A stretch of DNA of 64,000 nt from NCBI GenBank assembly GCA_965225715.1, contig CBDDBK010000004.1:372001-436000 (forward strand), read 5' to 3'. This document shows positions 53,345-61,230 of the stretch, in pieces; position 1 is the stretch's first letter, and the number at the start of each line of letters is the position of its first letter. The notes below the pieces were generated by a model, which worked only from the letters and a program-made list of their open reading frames with translations, searched no databases and had not been told where the DNA came from. This stretch comes from CBDDBK01 sp965225715 (GTDB lineage: Bacteria > Bacteroidota > Bacteroidia > Cytophagales > Flammeovirgaceae). The position numbers were made by a program, and so were the translations under genes.

Positions 53345-53429
53345 ATTTTTAGAGTTTTATGACCTTAAAAAATCATATTAAAATGGTTACAATACAAATT
53401 ATAATTTTTTACCGAAGTATTGATACTTC
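53322..53429. repeat. 15-bp inverted repeat and nested palindrome upstream of the toxin-antitoxin locus
   Basis: TCAATACTTCGGTAA (53322-53336) is the exact reverse complement of TTACCGAAGTATTGA (53409-53423). The second arm overlaps a palindrome, GAAGTATTGATACTTC, at 53414-53429. Palindromes of this size are typical operators for autoregulated toxin-antitoxin genes; binding is inferred. Confidence 0.45.
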
Positions 53430-53532
53430 AAATTTAACCAAAACATTTTCAAATTATTCACCCATTTAAATATTTATTATTCATAGATAAATTAAATATT
53501 TTTTTTCATATAAAAAACTGATAATCAATTTA

Positions 53533-54105
53533 TTGAACTATTGTAATAATATTATCATAAATAAAGAAGTTCCTAAATTTATTTTGACAGGTCCAGAATG
53601 TACAGGTAAAACAACATTAGCAAAGCGTTTGGCACAAGATTTTAAGACTATTTGGAATCCAGAATTTGTTAGAACTTACTTAGACAAGCGTTTTAAATAT
53701 ACTCAAAATTATAAAATTTATCATTATGAACTGTCTAATATTGTATCTGGACAGGTAATTAGTGAATACCATTTGGCAAAACAAGCTTCTAAGTTATTGG
53801 TTTGTGATACAAATATTTTAAGCAATTTAGTATATATTAAATACTACTTCAAAATTTTACCAACTTGGTTAGCCGAACTTTTTAGTTCAAATAATCGAGG
53901 TTTTTATATTCTTTTATCACCTACTATTCCTTTTGAAAAAGATCCTCAAAGAGAAGATGAACAAAACAGAGAAATACTTTTCAAAATCTTTAAAAAAACT
54001 TTAGAAACTTATAAGTTACCTTTTATCGTTATTCATGATTCTGAAAAAGAAAAACGATATAAAAAAGTTAAAAACTTTGTAAATAAAACACTGCGTGATA
54101 ATTAG
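53533..54105 (+). CDS. NadR-like ribosylnicotinamide kinase/P-loop ATPase
   Basis: A 190-residue P-loop protein: FILTGPECTGKTTLAKRLA is Walker A, WNPEFVRTYLDKR, LVCDTNILSNLVYIKYYF and PFEKDPQREDEQNRE follow. This matches the C-terminal nicotinamide riboside kinase part of NadR (AAA_28), which phosphorylates nicotinamide riboside in NAD salvage. No adenylyltransferase domain is present. The first codon in this frame is TTG at 53533; the real start is uncertain by a few codons. Confidence 0.82.
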   Translation: MNYCNNIIINKEVPKFILTGPECTGKTTLAKRLAQDFKTIWNPEFVRTYLDKRFKYTQNYKIYHYELSNIVSGQVISEYHLAKQASKLLVCDTNILSNLVYIKYYFKILPTWLAELFSSNNRGFYILLSPTIPFEKDPQREDEQNREILFKIFKKTLETYKLPFIVIHDSEKEKRYKKVKNFVNKTLRDN

Positions 54106-54124
54106 GAATTGTGAATTAGGAAAA

Positions 54125-55063
54125 TTATCTTTTCATATCGTTTAGAAAAAAATCGTATGTTTTTTCTAAACCTTTTTGAAGTTCTATTTTAGGTTCCCAT
54201 GCTAATACTTTTTTAGCCAATGAAATATTTGGGCATCTGCGTTTGGGGTCATCTTGAGGTAGAGACTGATAAATTATTTTAGATTTACTATTGGTTAAAT
54301 TAATAATTTTTTGAGCAAATTCTAATATAGTAACCTCATGAGGATTTCCAATATTGATAGGCAAATGATAATCAGAAAATAAAAGTCTAATAATCCCTTC
54401 TATTAAGTCATCTACATAGCAAAAAGATCGCGTTTGAGTACCATCACCAAAAATCGAAATATTTTTTTTATGTAAAACTTGATTCAAAAAAGAAGGTAAA
54501 GCCCTACCGTCATTTAATCGCATACGAGGTCCATAAGTATTAAAGATACGAACTATACCGGTATTAACTTTATGGTAATTATGATAAGCCATAGTAATAG
54601 CCTCTTGAAAACGTTTGGCTTCATCATAAACGCCTCTGGGTCCAATAATATTAACATTTCCCCAATATTCTTCTTTTTGGGGATGAACTTTAGGATCGCC
54701 ATAAACCTCTGAAGTAGATGCTATTATTATTCTGCTTTTTTTATCTTTAGCTAAACCTAGAAGATTATAAATACCTAAAGAACCAACTTTTAGAGTCTGG
54801 ATAGGTAGTTCAAGATAATCAATAGGACTGGCCGGAGAGGCAAAATGGAGTATGTAATCCAATTGGCCTGGAATATGGACAAATTTTGTCACATCATGGT
54901 GATAAAATTCAAAAAATGGACTCTTAAATAGAGTCTCTATATTCTTTAATTGTCCTGTGATTAAATTATCAATCCCGACAACTTTAAAATTTTCATTTAA
55001 AAGGCGATCACATAAATGAGAACCTAAAAAACCTGCTGCACCTGTTACAAGAACTGTCTTCAT
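54125..55063 (-). CDS. UDP-glucuronate decarboxylase (UDP-xylose synthase)
   Basis: A 312-residue short-chain dehydrogenase: VLVTGAAGFLGSHLCDRLL is the NAD site, DYILHFASPASPIDYLELPI is highly specific for UXS, STSEVYGDPKVHPQ follows, and YDEAKRFQEA holds the catalytic YxxxK. RMRLNDGRALPSFLNQ and QTRSFCYVDDLIEG complete the family pattern. It makes UDP-xylose from UDP-glucuronate for surface polysaccharides. Intact; adjacent to the coiled-coil repeat gene, 9 bp away. Confidence 0.93.
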   Translation of the reverse strand: MKTVLVTGAAGFLGSHLCDRLLNENFKVVGIDNLITGQLKNIETLFKSPFFEFYHHDVTKFVHIPGQLDYILHFASPASPIDYLELPIQTLKVGSLGIYNLLGLAKDKKSRIIIASTSEVYGDPKVHPQKEEYWGNVNIIGPRGVYDEAKRFQEAITMAYHNYHKVNTGIVRIFNTYGPRMRLNDGRALPSFLNQVLHKKNISIFGDGTQTRSFCYVDDLIEGIIRLLFSDYHLPINIGNPHEVTILEFAQKIINLTNSKSKIIYQSLPQDDPKRRCPNISLAKKVLAWEPKIELQKGLEKTYDFFLNDMKR

Positions 55064-55072
55064 ATCTATATT

Positions 55073-55870
55073 TTATCCAATTTTTAAAATTTCTTTTATA
55101 AAATAAAAAATAAGGGCTGCATACATAGGAGTAAAGAAAAATATAAGTCGAGTAGTCAGCTTATTAGTCGATTTTTGAAGCCTCGATTCTACATCTTTAA
55201 TTTCAAGTTTAATTTTGTTAATTTCTTCTTGAGTCTTTAATTCTCTTTCTTTGCCTTCGGCTTGGAATTTTGCTTCTCTTTCCTTGCCTTCGGTTTGGAA
55301 TTTGATGCTTTCGGCTTGGAATTTTGCTTCTCTTTCTTTACCTTCAGCTTGGAGTTTTACCTCTCTTTCCTTGCTTTCAGCTTGGAATTTTGCTTCTCTT
55401 TCCTTGCCTTCGGCTTGGAATTTTGCTTCTCTTTCCTTGCCTTCGGCTTGGAGTTTTACCTCTCTTTCCTTGCTTTCGGCTTGGAATTTTGCTTCTCTTT
55501 CCTTGCCTTCGGCTTGGAGTTTTACCTCTCTTTCCTTGCTTTCGGCTTGGAATTTTGCTTCTCTTTCCTTGCTTTCGGCTTGGAGTTTGATGCTTTCGGC
55601 TTGGAGTTTTACCTCTCTTTCCTTGCTTTCGGCGCGCAACTGTTCTATTTCTATTTTTATTTCACCTTTAATTTGCTCTATGTCAGCTTTTATCCTGAAT
55701 TCAAGAATAGAAAGGTCTTTTTTATGTGCTAGTTGCTCCCAGTCGTAAGTAGACTGTTTAATGCCATTTTGCCCATACACATCAGAACCCAAAACTTTCA
55801 GTAAGCCTTTAATTTGGACAGGACTAAAATCCGATTGACTTAATATTTCTTCGTTTTGCATGTCAAACAT
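55073..55870 (-). CDS. Hendecad coiled-coil protein with C-terminal membrane anchor
   Basis: A 265-residue protein. A globular N-terminal region (1-80; FSPVQIKGLLKVLGSDVYG) leads to about a dozen 11-residue units of the form KERE[AV]K[FL]QAE[GS], an ideal hendecad coiled coil. A second coil (EINKIKLEIKDVESRLQKST) and a terminal helix (IFFFTPMYAALIFYFI) follow. The DNA repeat is 33 bp, like that of the gene at 11047. Probably a membrane-tethered rod. It ends 9 bp before the UXS gene, so the two are co-transcribed. Confidence 0.75.
   Translation of the reverse strand: MFDMQNEEILSQSDFSPVQIKGLLKVLGSDVYGQNGIKQSTYDWEQLAHKKDLSILEFRIKADIEQIKGEIKIEIEQLRAESKEREVKLQAESIKLQAESKEREAKFQAESKEREVKLQAEGKEREAKFQAESKEREVKLQAEGKEREAKFQAEGKEREAKFQAESKEREVKLQAEGKEREAKFQAESIKFQTEGKEREAKFQAEGKERELKTQEEINKIKLEIKDVESRLQKSTNKLTTRLIFFFTPMYAALIFYFIKEILKIG
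55254..55640 (-). repeat. 33-bp in-gene tandem repeats
   Basis: About eleven units of CTTCGGCTTGGAATTTTGCT plus TCTCTTTCCTTGC and variants (GGAGTTTTACCTCT). Two sub-versions alternate. Antisense ORFs over the array are artefacts. Confidence 0.85.
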
Positions 55871-55901
55871 TATTAAGAATTTAAAACTATATTGCTATTT
55901 T

Positions 55902-55931
55902 AAAGCAGCGGGTAGCTAGCCTGGCTGCTTT
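55902..55931. terminator. GC-rich hairpin, terminator-like
   Basis: AAAGCAGC pairs with GCTGCTTT around a 14-nt loop, followed on the plus strand by CTTTTGTTT. On the minus strand it lies 31 bp upstream of the coiled-coil gene start, so it could instead be a leader hairpin. It stands out in this AT-rich sequence. Confidence 0.45.
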
Positions 55932-56061
55932 CTTTTGTTTAGTACTAAATCGTTTCCATAGGACATTTAAAATAATGATATTGTAATACTTGTGTTATCT
56001 GTTTGTAAAGTTAAAAATAAGAACAACAATAAAGTTGAAATAAATATAATAATTGACGGTT

Positions 56062-56154
56062 TATAGCAAAGCTATTTTATTTTGCGAAACGTTAAGTTTC
56101 AATACCAATAGGTTAGAATCCGAAAAACTCTCTTTTTCAAGTAACCTGAGTATA
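56062..56154 (+). repeat. Family-1 hairpin repeat, copy D (forward)
   Basis: TATAGCAAAGCTATTTTATT head, GAAACGTTAAGTTTC hairpin, AATCCGAAAAACTCTCTTTT tail. Differs at only a few positions from the reverse complement of copy F at 60882-60974. Confidence 0.75.
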
Positions 56155-56229
56155 ACATTTGGTAATTTTTATGGTCTTTTTCAAACGTCAATGTAGACCT
56201 CCTAAAAATTCATTTTTCAACTGACATGA

Positions 56230-56562
56230 CTACAATTCATGCCATATAGCTTTGAAATGCTCCACTATTTGTTCGATAGTCTGTGGAACAATTGGCTTGT
56301 GTTGTTCCGAGTTTTTCAACGGATGTTCATGCCAACCCAAGCGATTATCTTTATCAAGTCCCCATATCCTTTTTCCATTGGCAACCAACGCAAAAGATTG
56401 AATATTTAGCACGACATTATAAAAAACATGGAGCGATTTATCATTTTTCAGCTGAACAACTATTTTGACAGTTGTGTTTTTTCTAATACGTTTCCATTGC
56501 TGAACAAAATCAAGTTTTACTAAATGTTTCTCTAATTCAATTTGAAAACCTTCTAAACCCAC
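56230..56562 (-). CDS. TumE-like (DUF6516-type) toxin candidate
   Basis: A 110-residue protein with KIVVQLKNDKSLHVFYNVVL, FALVANGKRIWGLDKD and RLGWHEHPLKNSEQHKPIVP. The strand-rich start followed by G.D...GWH.HP..N...H.P matches the general layout of TumE/DUF6516 toxins. Its first codons overlap the last 10 bases of the upstream gene, the normal order for such a pair. Assignment is from pattern memory. Its last codons lie inside the terminal motif of a family-1 repeat. Confidence 0.5.
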   Translation of the reverse strand: MGLEGFQIELEKHLVKLDFVQQWKRIRKNTTVKIVVQLKNDKSLHVFYNVVLNIQSFALVANGKRIWGLDKDNRLGWHEHPLKNSEQHKPIVPQTIEQIVEHFKAIWHEL

Positions 56563-56885
56563 GAGTTAATAAAATTTTGATAATATTGGAGTTCTGTAAC
56601 TATCTCGCCCCAGTGGTAATAGTCTTGTTCTAGGTCATAGCTGGTGCATTCTTCCCATGCAGAAGATAGTTTTTCAAAATTTGAGTAAGAACAGTTCCAT
56701 TTTTTTTCATACTGTTTTTTTTTTGTCTCTAATTTAACTATTTGGTTTAAGATATGCGATTTAAGAAGTTTTTTAAAGACTTGATAGACATCATTTTTAT
56801 TGGCATATTTTTCCATTATTTTTAAGACGTCCTCAACAATTACAGTATCCTTGTTCTCTAAAACTTGATCTTGATTATTACTCAT
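56553..56885 (-). CDS. Candidate antitoxin partner (TumA-like), overlapping the toxin gene
   Basis: A 110-residue, largely helical and charged protein; the C-terminal region, KKWNCSYSNFEKLSSAWEEC followed by LEQDYYHWGEIVTELQYY, has the Y/F-E-x(n)-DY..W pattern of small antitoxins encoded next to TumE-like toxins. It precedes and overlaps the toxin gene by 10 bp. No DNA-binding domain is obvious. Confidence 0.45.
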   Translation of the reverse strand: MSNNQDQVLENKDTVIVEDVLKIMEKYANKNDVYQVFKKLLKSHILNQIVKLETKKKQYEKKWNCSYSNFEKLSSAWEECTSYDLEQDYYHWGEIVTELQYYQNFINSWV

Positions 56886-56946
56886 TTTATTTTATAGTAA
56901 AGCAATGTTATTTTTATTGTAGTTATGTCACCCAAAAAAAGAACTT

Positions 56947-57043
56947 CTATAGCAATGCTGTTTTATTTCGATAAGTGTTCTCATTTATTATCAATGAATT
57001 AGAGTTACTAAACATCTTTTTTTCAAGTGGTGCAGCTATGAGT
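56947..57043 (+). repeat. Family-1 hairpin repeat, copy E (forward)
   Basis: CTATAGCAATGCTGTTTTAT head, TTATTATCAATGAATTAGAG centre, TCTTTTTTTCAAGTGGTGCA tail. It immediately follows an inverted family-1 terminus at 56916-56930. Confidence 0.65.
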
Positions 57044-57075
57044 CATTTCTATTAAAAATAGTTTTGTTGATAGAG

Positions 57076-57501
57076 CTATTTTTTAAAAACCATTCTTAGA
57101 AATGTTCCATTTTCTAAAAACTCCACCTTATAGGTTAATGCTTTGATCAGCAATATACCCCTACCAACTGGACTATTACTGTTGACTTGATCAAATGAAT
57201 CAGCGGTACTGGTAATATCAAAACCTTTTCCAAAATCTTTTATAGTGACTTCAACATTATCCTGATTAACAGCACAGGAAAAGAGAACAAGTAATGTTTT
57301 ATCTTCTTTATTACCGTGTAAAATAGCGTTTGTCATACCTTCAGTAGTTGCCACCAATAAATTAGCAAAAGTATCGTCAGATAAACTATAATCCTCTCTT
57401 ATAATTTCTATGGCATTGTGAACAAACTTAATTTTTCCCATATCTGAAATAATAGATATAGAAATAACTTCACTAAATACTTCTTTACAGCTATTAACCA
57501 T
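57076..57501 (-). CDS. RsbW-like anti-sigma/serine kinase ATP-binding protein
   Basis: A 141-residue GHKL ATPase: LVATTEGMTNAILHGNKED is the N box and DFGKGFDIT the G1 box; SPVGRGILLIKALTYKVEFL completes the ATP lid. This is the SpoIIAB/RsbW kinase fold, used to bind sigma factors or phosphorylate antagonists. No partner antagonist or sigma gene is adjacent. The gene starts 15 bp after the DUF4175 gene and is surely in its operon. Confidence 0.85.
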   Translation of the reverse strand: MVNSCKEVFSEVISISIISDMGKIKFVHNAIEIIREDYSLSDDTFANLLVATTEGMTNAILHGNKEDKTLLVLFSCAVNQDNVEVTIKDFGKGFDITSTADSFDQVNSNSPVGRGILLIKALTYKVEFLENGTFLRMVFKK

Positions 57502-57516
57502 GATTTAAAGTCTATT

Positions 57517-60500
57517 TTATTGATGAATTTTTTCTAAATATTTATTGGCTTGTTGTTTATAATACCTATTCAAAGAAGCTGGAATAGTTTTGAGGAGTTC
57601 AATTTGAAACTCTTTTTCTTTTAAATAATTATTTAAAATATCTTTAGGAGGTATTTTTTGGATATTATCAGCTGTTTGTGCCTCTCGTTCATTATCTTTT
57701 TCTCTTTCTCTATCGGCATTTTCTGATTTTAAAAGTCTAGTTAAAATTTCTTTCTGTCTGGCGATTGTTTCTTTTGTAATTTTTTTACTTATTAAATCTT
57801 TTTGACTTTCACTAATAGTATTAATAAGTTCTTCCAGATTATTATTATCCGAAAGTCCTGTTTGTTGTTTGAGTTGTTCTTCCAAAGCATGTCTAATCAA
57901 AGCTTGTTCAGCAGCTATTTTTGCTAATTTTTCAGATAAGCCTTTTTGTCCTTGCCCTTTTCCTTTTTTTTGTTCTTTTTCAATCTTTCCTAGCTGCTCA
58001 TTAAGTTTTTGTTGTTGTTGACTTAAAGACGGTTTTTCAGACCTTTGTTCACTCATTTGTTGCCCTGCCATACCTTGTGATAACTGCATTAACAAGTTTT
58101 CGAGTATTTGATTTAAAAATAAAGCCAGTTCATTAATAGAAGTTAGTGCATAACGTTGAGAAACAATAATATTACGTAAAGAACGCTGTCGTGTAGCCTT
58201 GATAACTTCGTCTATATAACGCTCCATGTTAGAAACTTCTTTTATTATAAAAGATTGGATTTCAAAAGTTCTACCTGCCAAAGCCAATAAACTATCTGCA
58301 ATGACTTTGGAACTTTGTTGTAATTTTAGCTGCTCAAAACTTAATTCAACAAAATATGGGTCTGTCTGTCTAATTTTTTCAAATTGTTTGTTAAGATCTT
58401 CTTCTGAAAAAGATAACGCCAAAAGGTTACTTAAAATTTGTTTTAAATCATCATAGTTTGCCTTAATTTGAGTTAAAGAAAGAGATTGCTGTTGTTGACT
58501 GAGTTTTTCTTGTAAAGATTTTAAAGATTCGATTGCTTTTTGTTGCTTATCCTTAGCTTGTTGTTTGTCTTTTTTTTCTAAGGCTGATTGACTGTTCTTT
58601 AAATTTTGTTGAATTTCTTGCTGTTCTTCTTGAAAGTTTTCTTCTAATTCAGGATTTTCCATTTCTTCATTTATCTTGTTTATATCTTTAAACTTTTCTT
58701 TAACATCTTCAAATTTCTCATTTATTTCCGATTGCTTTTCGGCTAATTTTTCCAATTCTTGTCCGGTTTCTTTGGCTTCTTGTGTTTTTTGTTTCAACTT
58801 TTCTTCTTCTTCTGCCAATTCACCTAATTGATTTTTGGTATCATTTAATAAAGCATCTAGTTTCAAACGATTGAATAATTCTAAACTACGTTTTAGGTTA
58901 CGTTTTAAATTCCGTTGTTGCTGCTTAATATCCTCTAATTTTTTTTGTATATTTTCGCTAAAATCTGTTTCAGATAGTAATTTTTCTAACTCTTCAAGCA
59001 GTTTCTTTTCTTCATCAGTTGCCAAATCATTAATAAGTTGTTCAAGTTTATCCGATTTATCTTTCACATTTTTATTTTGATTTGAAAATCGATCTCTCTG
59101 TTGATTATAATTTTGGTTTTCGTCTTTCAGTTTTTGAATTTCTTTATTTAGTCCCTTAGAATCTTTGATTAGCTGCTCTATAAGTTTTTTATCCTGCCAA
59201 GATAAGCGTTCTTTTCCTTTAATTCTATTTTCAATTGCTTCAATTTTTTTAGACAAGTCTTCATTTTCTTCTAAGCTAGTATTAAACTGTTTTTGCGCCA
59301 CTTGACTACTCTTTTTGACTTGTTCTTCAATTTTCTGGTTTGAAGGTAATTCAAAAGTATATAGCCCTGTTTTACTTCTTTTTGAACCATTTATACCATC
59401 ATTATCAAAAACTTCTACATAATATTCTATCATTTCATTTTTATGAACGCCCAGATCAGAAATCAGTACTTTATAATAATAGCTCTGATTAAGGGCATTT
59501 TTATTAAAAGGCAGGGGCATTTTTTTGTAAACTTGTTTTATTTGCTTATTTTGGTCTAAGATTCTATAAACTAAATTGAGTTGAGTAAGTCCATAATCAT
59601 CAGCTATATTCCCGCCTAATAAAAGATAATCATAAACTATGGTGTCGTGATAGTATTTAAGATTAATAGAAGGATATTGATCAGGAACAGTAGAAATATA
59701 ATATTCAATAATATTTCTATTAGAACCGTATGCATTATTTAAATAGATCTGGTAGCTTTGGTTTTTATTCAAAACCGCTTCATAACGGTAATTATTTTTT
59801 TTGATTAGAGTGGCGGTTTCAAGACTATTACCGTTAAACTTTAACTGAAGATGTTCAGTAGCTTGGGTTTTAAAATTCCAAGTAATTTTAGTACCTTCCG
59901 GAATAATAAGATGTCCATTATTACCTACATTTTCATCTTTTTTATGGGTATGTTTTGGATAATCTAAAGCAATATTAAAATTCAAAAGGTTGGGATCTGG
60001 ATTTACAACAATAGTATAATCTTTAGATTCAAATTCAGAAGCTTTAAAATGAAAAAATTGATTTTTATTAAGCTTTTCAATAATATAGCTAAATTGATTT
60101 CCTGTTTTTTTCATTTTAATTTGACGACTGTTATTTAAAACTAAATAAACTTCTTCAGGAATAGCATCACCTGAGATTTCTAACTTCAAATCTAAATTAT
60201 CGCCTTTCAAAACTTCTAAAGATTTGTTTAGAAGGTGAAATTTAAAAGGTGCTTGGCTAATAAAATTTTTATTATAATAAACCAAGCGAGGAGTTGTTTC
60301 TATAAAAAGTTTTGGACTACTATAAATAATAGCAATAAATAAAATAAATAAAGGCAATAAGTAACGAAGATAGCGTCTGTTTTTACCAAGACGAATAGAA
60401 GTATTAAAATTAATAGGTAGTAGCCAGTTATGTTTTTGGTCAAGGCTGGCAGAAATCAAATCAGTTTCTTTTTGGCTAAGAGCGGAAAGTTGTAATGTGT

Positions 60501-60813
60501 TTAATAGCTTATCTCTAACTTCAGGAAAATAATCGCCTATTTGTTTAGAAGCTGTTTTATCACTCATTTGGATTTTGGGAGCTACAAGTTTCAAAATAGG
60601 AATAAGCACCCAACGAGCTATACACAGTATTGTAGAAGAAATAAAAATAAAAAATAAAGTTCCTCGTAAAAAGTGTCCAAACTCACCAATATATTCTAAA
60701 AAATTGACCAGCATAAAATTTGCTAATACAAGACTAAAGGTTAAAATTAAACCTTTAACAAGCTGATTAATATAAAAGCGTCTCTTATAATCAATTAATT
60801 TTTGTTTGAGCAT
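57517..60813 (-). CDS. DUF4175-family large membrane coiled-coil protein
   Basis: A 1098-residue protein typical of Bacteroidota. Two N-terminal membrane helices (about 17-37, 48-70) and one at about 148-165 precede a beta-rich extracytoplasmic region (200-500). A very long Lys/Glu/Gln-rich coiled coil (about 510-800) and a Gln-rich C-terminal region follow. LYSPKL and the TPRLVYYNKNF motif match my memory of the family. Function unknown; the anti-sigma-like kinase encoded next to it suggests an envelope-stress or signalling role, which is inference only. Confidence 0.8.
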   Translation of the reverse strand: MLKQKLIDYKRRFYINQLVKGLILTFSLVLANFMLVNFLEYIGEFGHFLRGTLFFIFISSTILCIARWVLIPILKLVAPKIQMSDKTASKQIGDYFPEVRDKLLNTLQLSALSQKETDLISASLDQKHNWLLPINFNTSIRLGKNRRYLRYLLPLFILFIAIIYSSPKLFIETTPRLVYYNKNFISQAPFKFHLLNKSLEVLKGDNLDLKLEISGDAIPEEVYLVLNNSRQIKMKKTGNQFSYIIEKLNKNQFFHFKASEFESKDYTIVVNPDPNLLNFNIALDYPKHTHKKDENVGNNGHLIIPEGTKITWNFKTQATEHLQLKFNGNSLETATLIKKNNYRYEAVLNKNQSYQIYLNNAYGSNRNIIEYYISTVPDQYPSINLKYYHDTIVYDYLLLGGNIADDYGLTQLNLVYRILDQNKQIKQVYKKMPLPFNKNALNQSYYYKVLISDLGVHKNEMIEYYVEVFDNDGINGSKRSKTGLYTFELPSNQKIEEQVKKSSQVAQKQFNTSLEENEDLSKKIEAIENRIKGKERLSWQDKKLIEQLIKDSKGLNKEIQKLKDENQNYNQQRDRFSNQNKNVKDKSDKLEQLINDLATDEEKKLLEELEKLLSETDFSENIQKKLEDIKQQQRNLKRNLKRSLELFNRLKLDALLNDTKNQLGELAEEEEKLKQKTQEAKETGQELEKLAEKQSEINEKFEDVKEKFKDINKINEEMENPELEENFQEEQQEIQQNLKNSQSALEKKDKQQAKDKQQKAIESLKSLQEKLSQQQQSLSLTQIKANYDDLKQILSNLLALSFSEEDLNKQFEKIRQTDPYFVELSFEQLKLQQSSKVIADSLLALAGRTFEIQSFIIKEVSNMERYIDEVIKATRQRSLRNIIVSQRYALTSINELALFLNQILENLLMQLSQGMAGQQMSEQRSEKPSLSQQQQKLNEQLGKIEKEQKKGKGQGQKGLSEKLAKIAAEQALIRHALEEQLKQQTGLSDNNNLEELINTISESQKDLISKKITKETIARQKEILTRLLKSENADREREKDNEREAQTADNIQKIPPKDILNNYLKEKEFQIELLKTIPASLNRYYKQQANKYLEKIHQ

Positions 60814-60881
60814 TGTTTTTTTAGTATGATTAGTATGAAGTATGAATCATAAAATACTGGTTTATAAGTTTTTTTTAATAT

Positions 60882-60974
60882 TATACTCAGGTTACTTGAA
60901 AAAGAGCGTTTTTCGGATTCTAACCTATTGGTATTGAAACTTAACGTTTCGAAAAATAAAATAGCTTTGCTATA
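60882..60974 (-). repeat. Family-1 hairpin repeat, copy F (reverse)
   Basis: TATACTCAGGTTACTTGAAA start and AATAGCTTTGCTATA end. The reverse complement is almost identical to copy D at 56062-56154, so D and F form a long inverted pair around a 4.7-kb block. Confidence 0.75.
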
Positions 60975-61112
60975 AAAGTCATATAGCTAATAATTCATAA
61001 AAAGTGAGTAATTTGAACATGTTTTGACTAAAAAAGGGCTACAAATCGTATTTTTGAATTATAAAAAATAACAACAAGGACTATTAATTCAGTAGACGGA
61101 AAGTCTCATAAA

Positions 61113-61136
61113 GGCAATATTAAGTAAAATTACCGG
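61113..61136. repeat. Stem-loop repeat, family 3, copy 2
   Basis: GGCAATATTAAGTAAAATTA followed by CCGG; GTCTCAT just before and ATGAGAC just after can form an outer stem. 22 of 24 bases match the copy at 29542-29565. Confidence 0.5.
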
Positions 61137-61230
61137 CACCATGAGACCTTTTGAAAAAATATTTACGTCAACTTTTTTATTTTTTTAAGTTGTTTTAAAA
61201 TCGTATTTTTCGATAAAAAATAACAATACT

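Larger units (their letters stand above)
55871..56229. other. Gene-free stretch with a GC-rich hairpin and repeats
   Basis: Holds the hairpin at 55902-55931, a complete family-1 repeat (56062-56154) and a second family-1 tail at about 56196-56237. No coding remnant. Confidence 0.5.
60814..61230. other. Gene-free stretch between divergent genes
   Basis: Holds the reverse family-1 copy F, then the family-3 stem-loop (61113-61136). A short direct repeat, AAATCGTATTTTT, occurs at about 61043 and 61199, followed in both by TAAAAAATAACAA. The hutI promoter should be here; none is clear. Confidence 0.45.

Noticed and set aside
55251..55748. Long plus-strand ORFs of Ser/Leu/Phe repeats
   Set aside because: Antisense of the KERE hendecad repeats.
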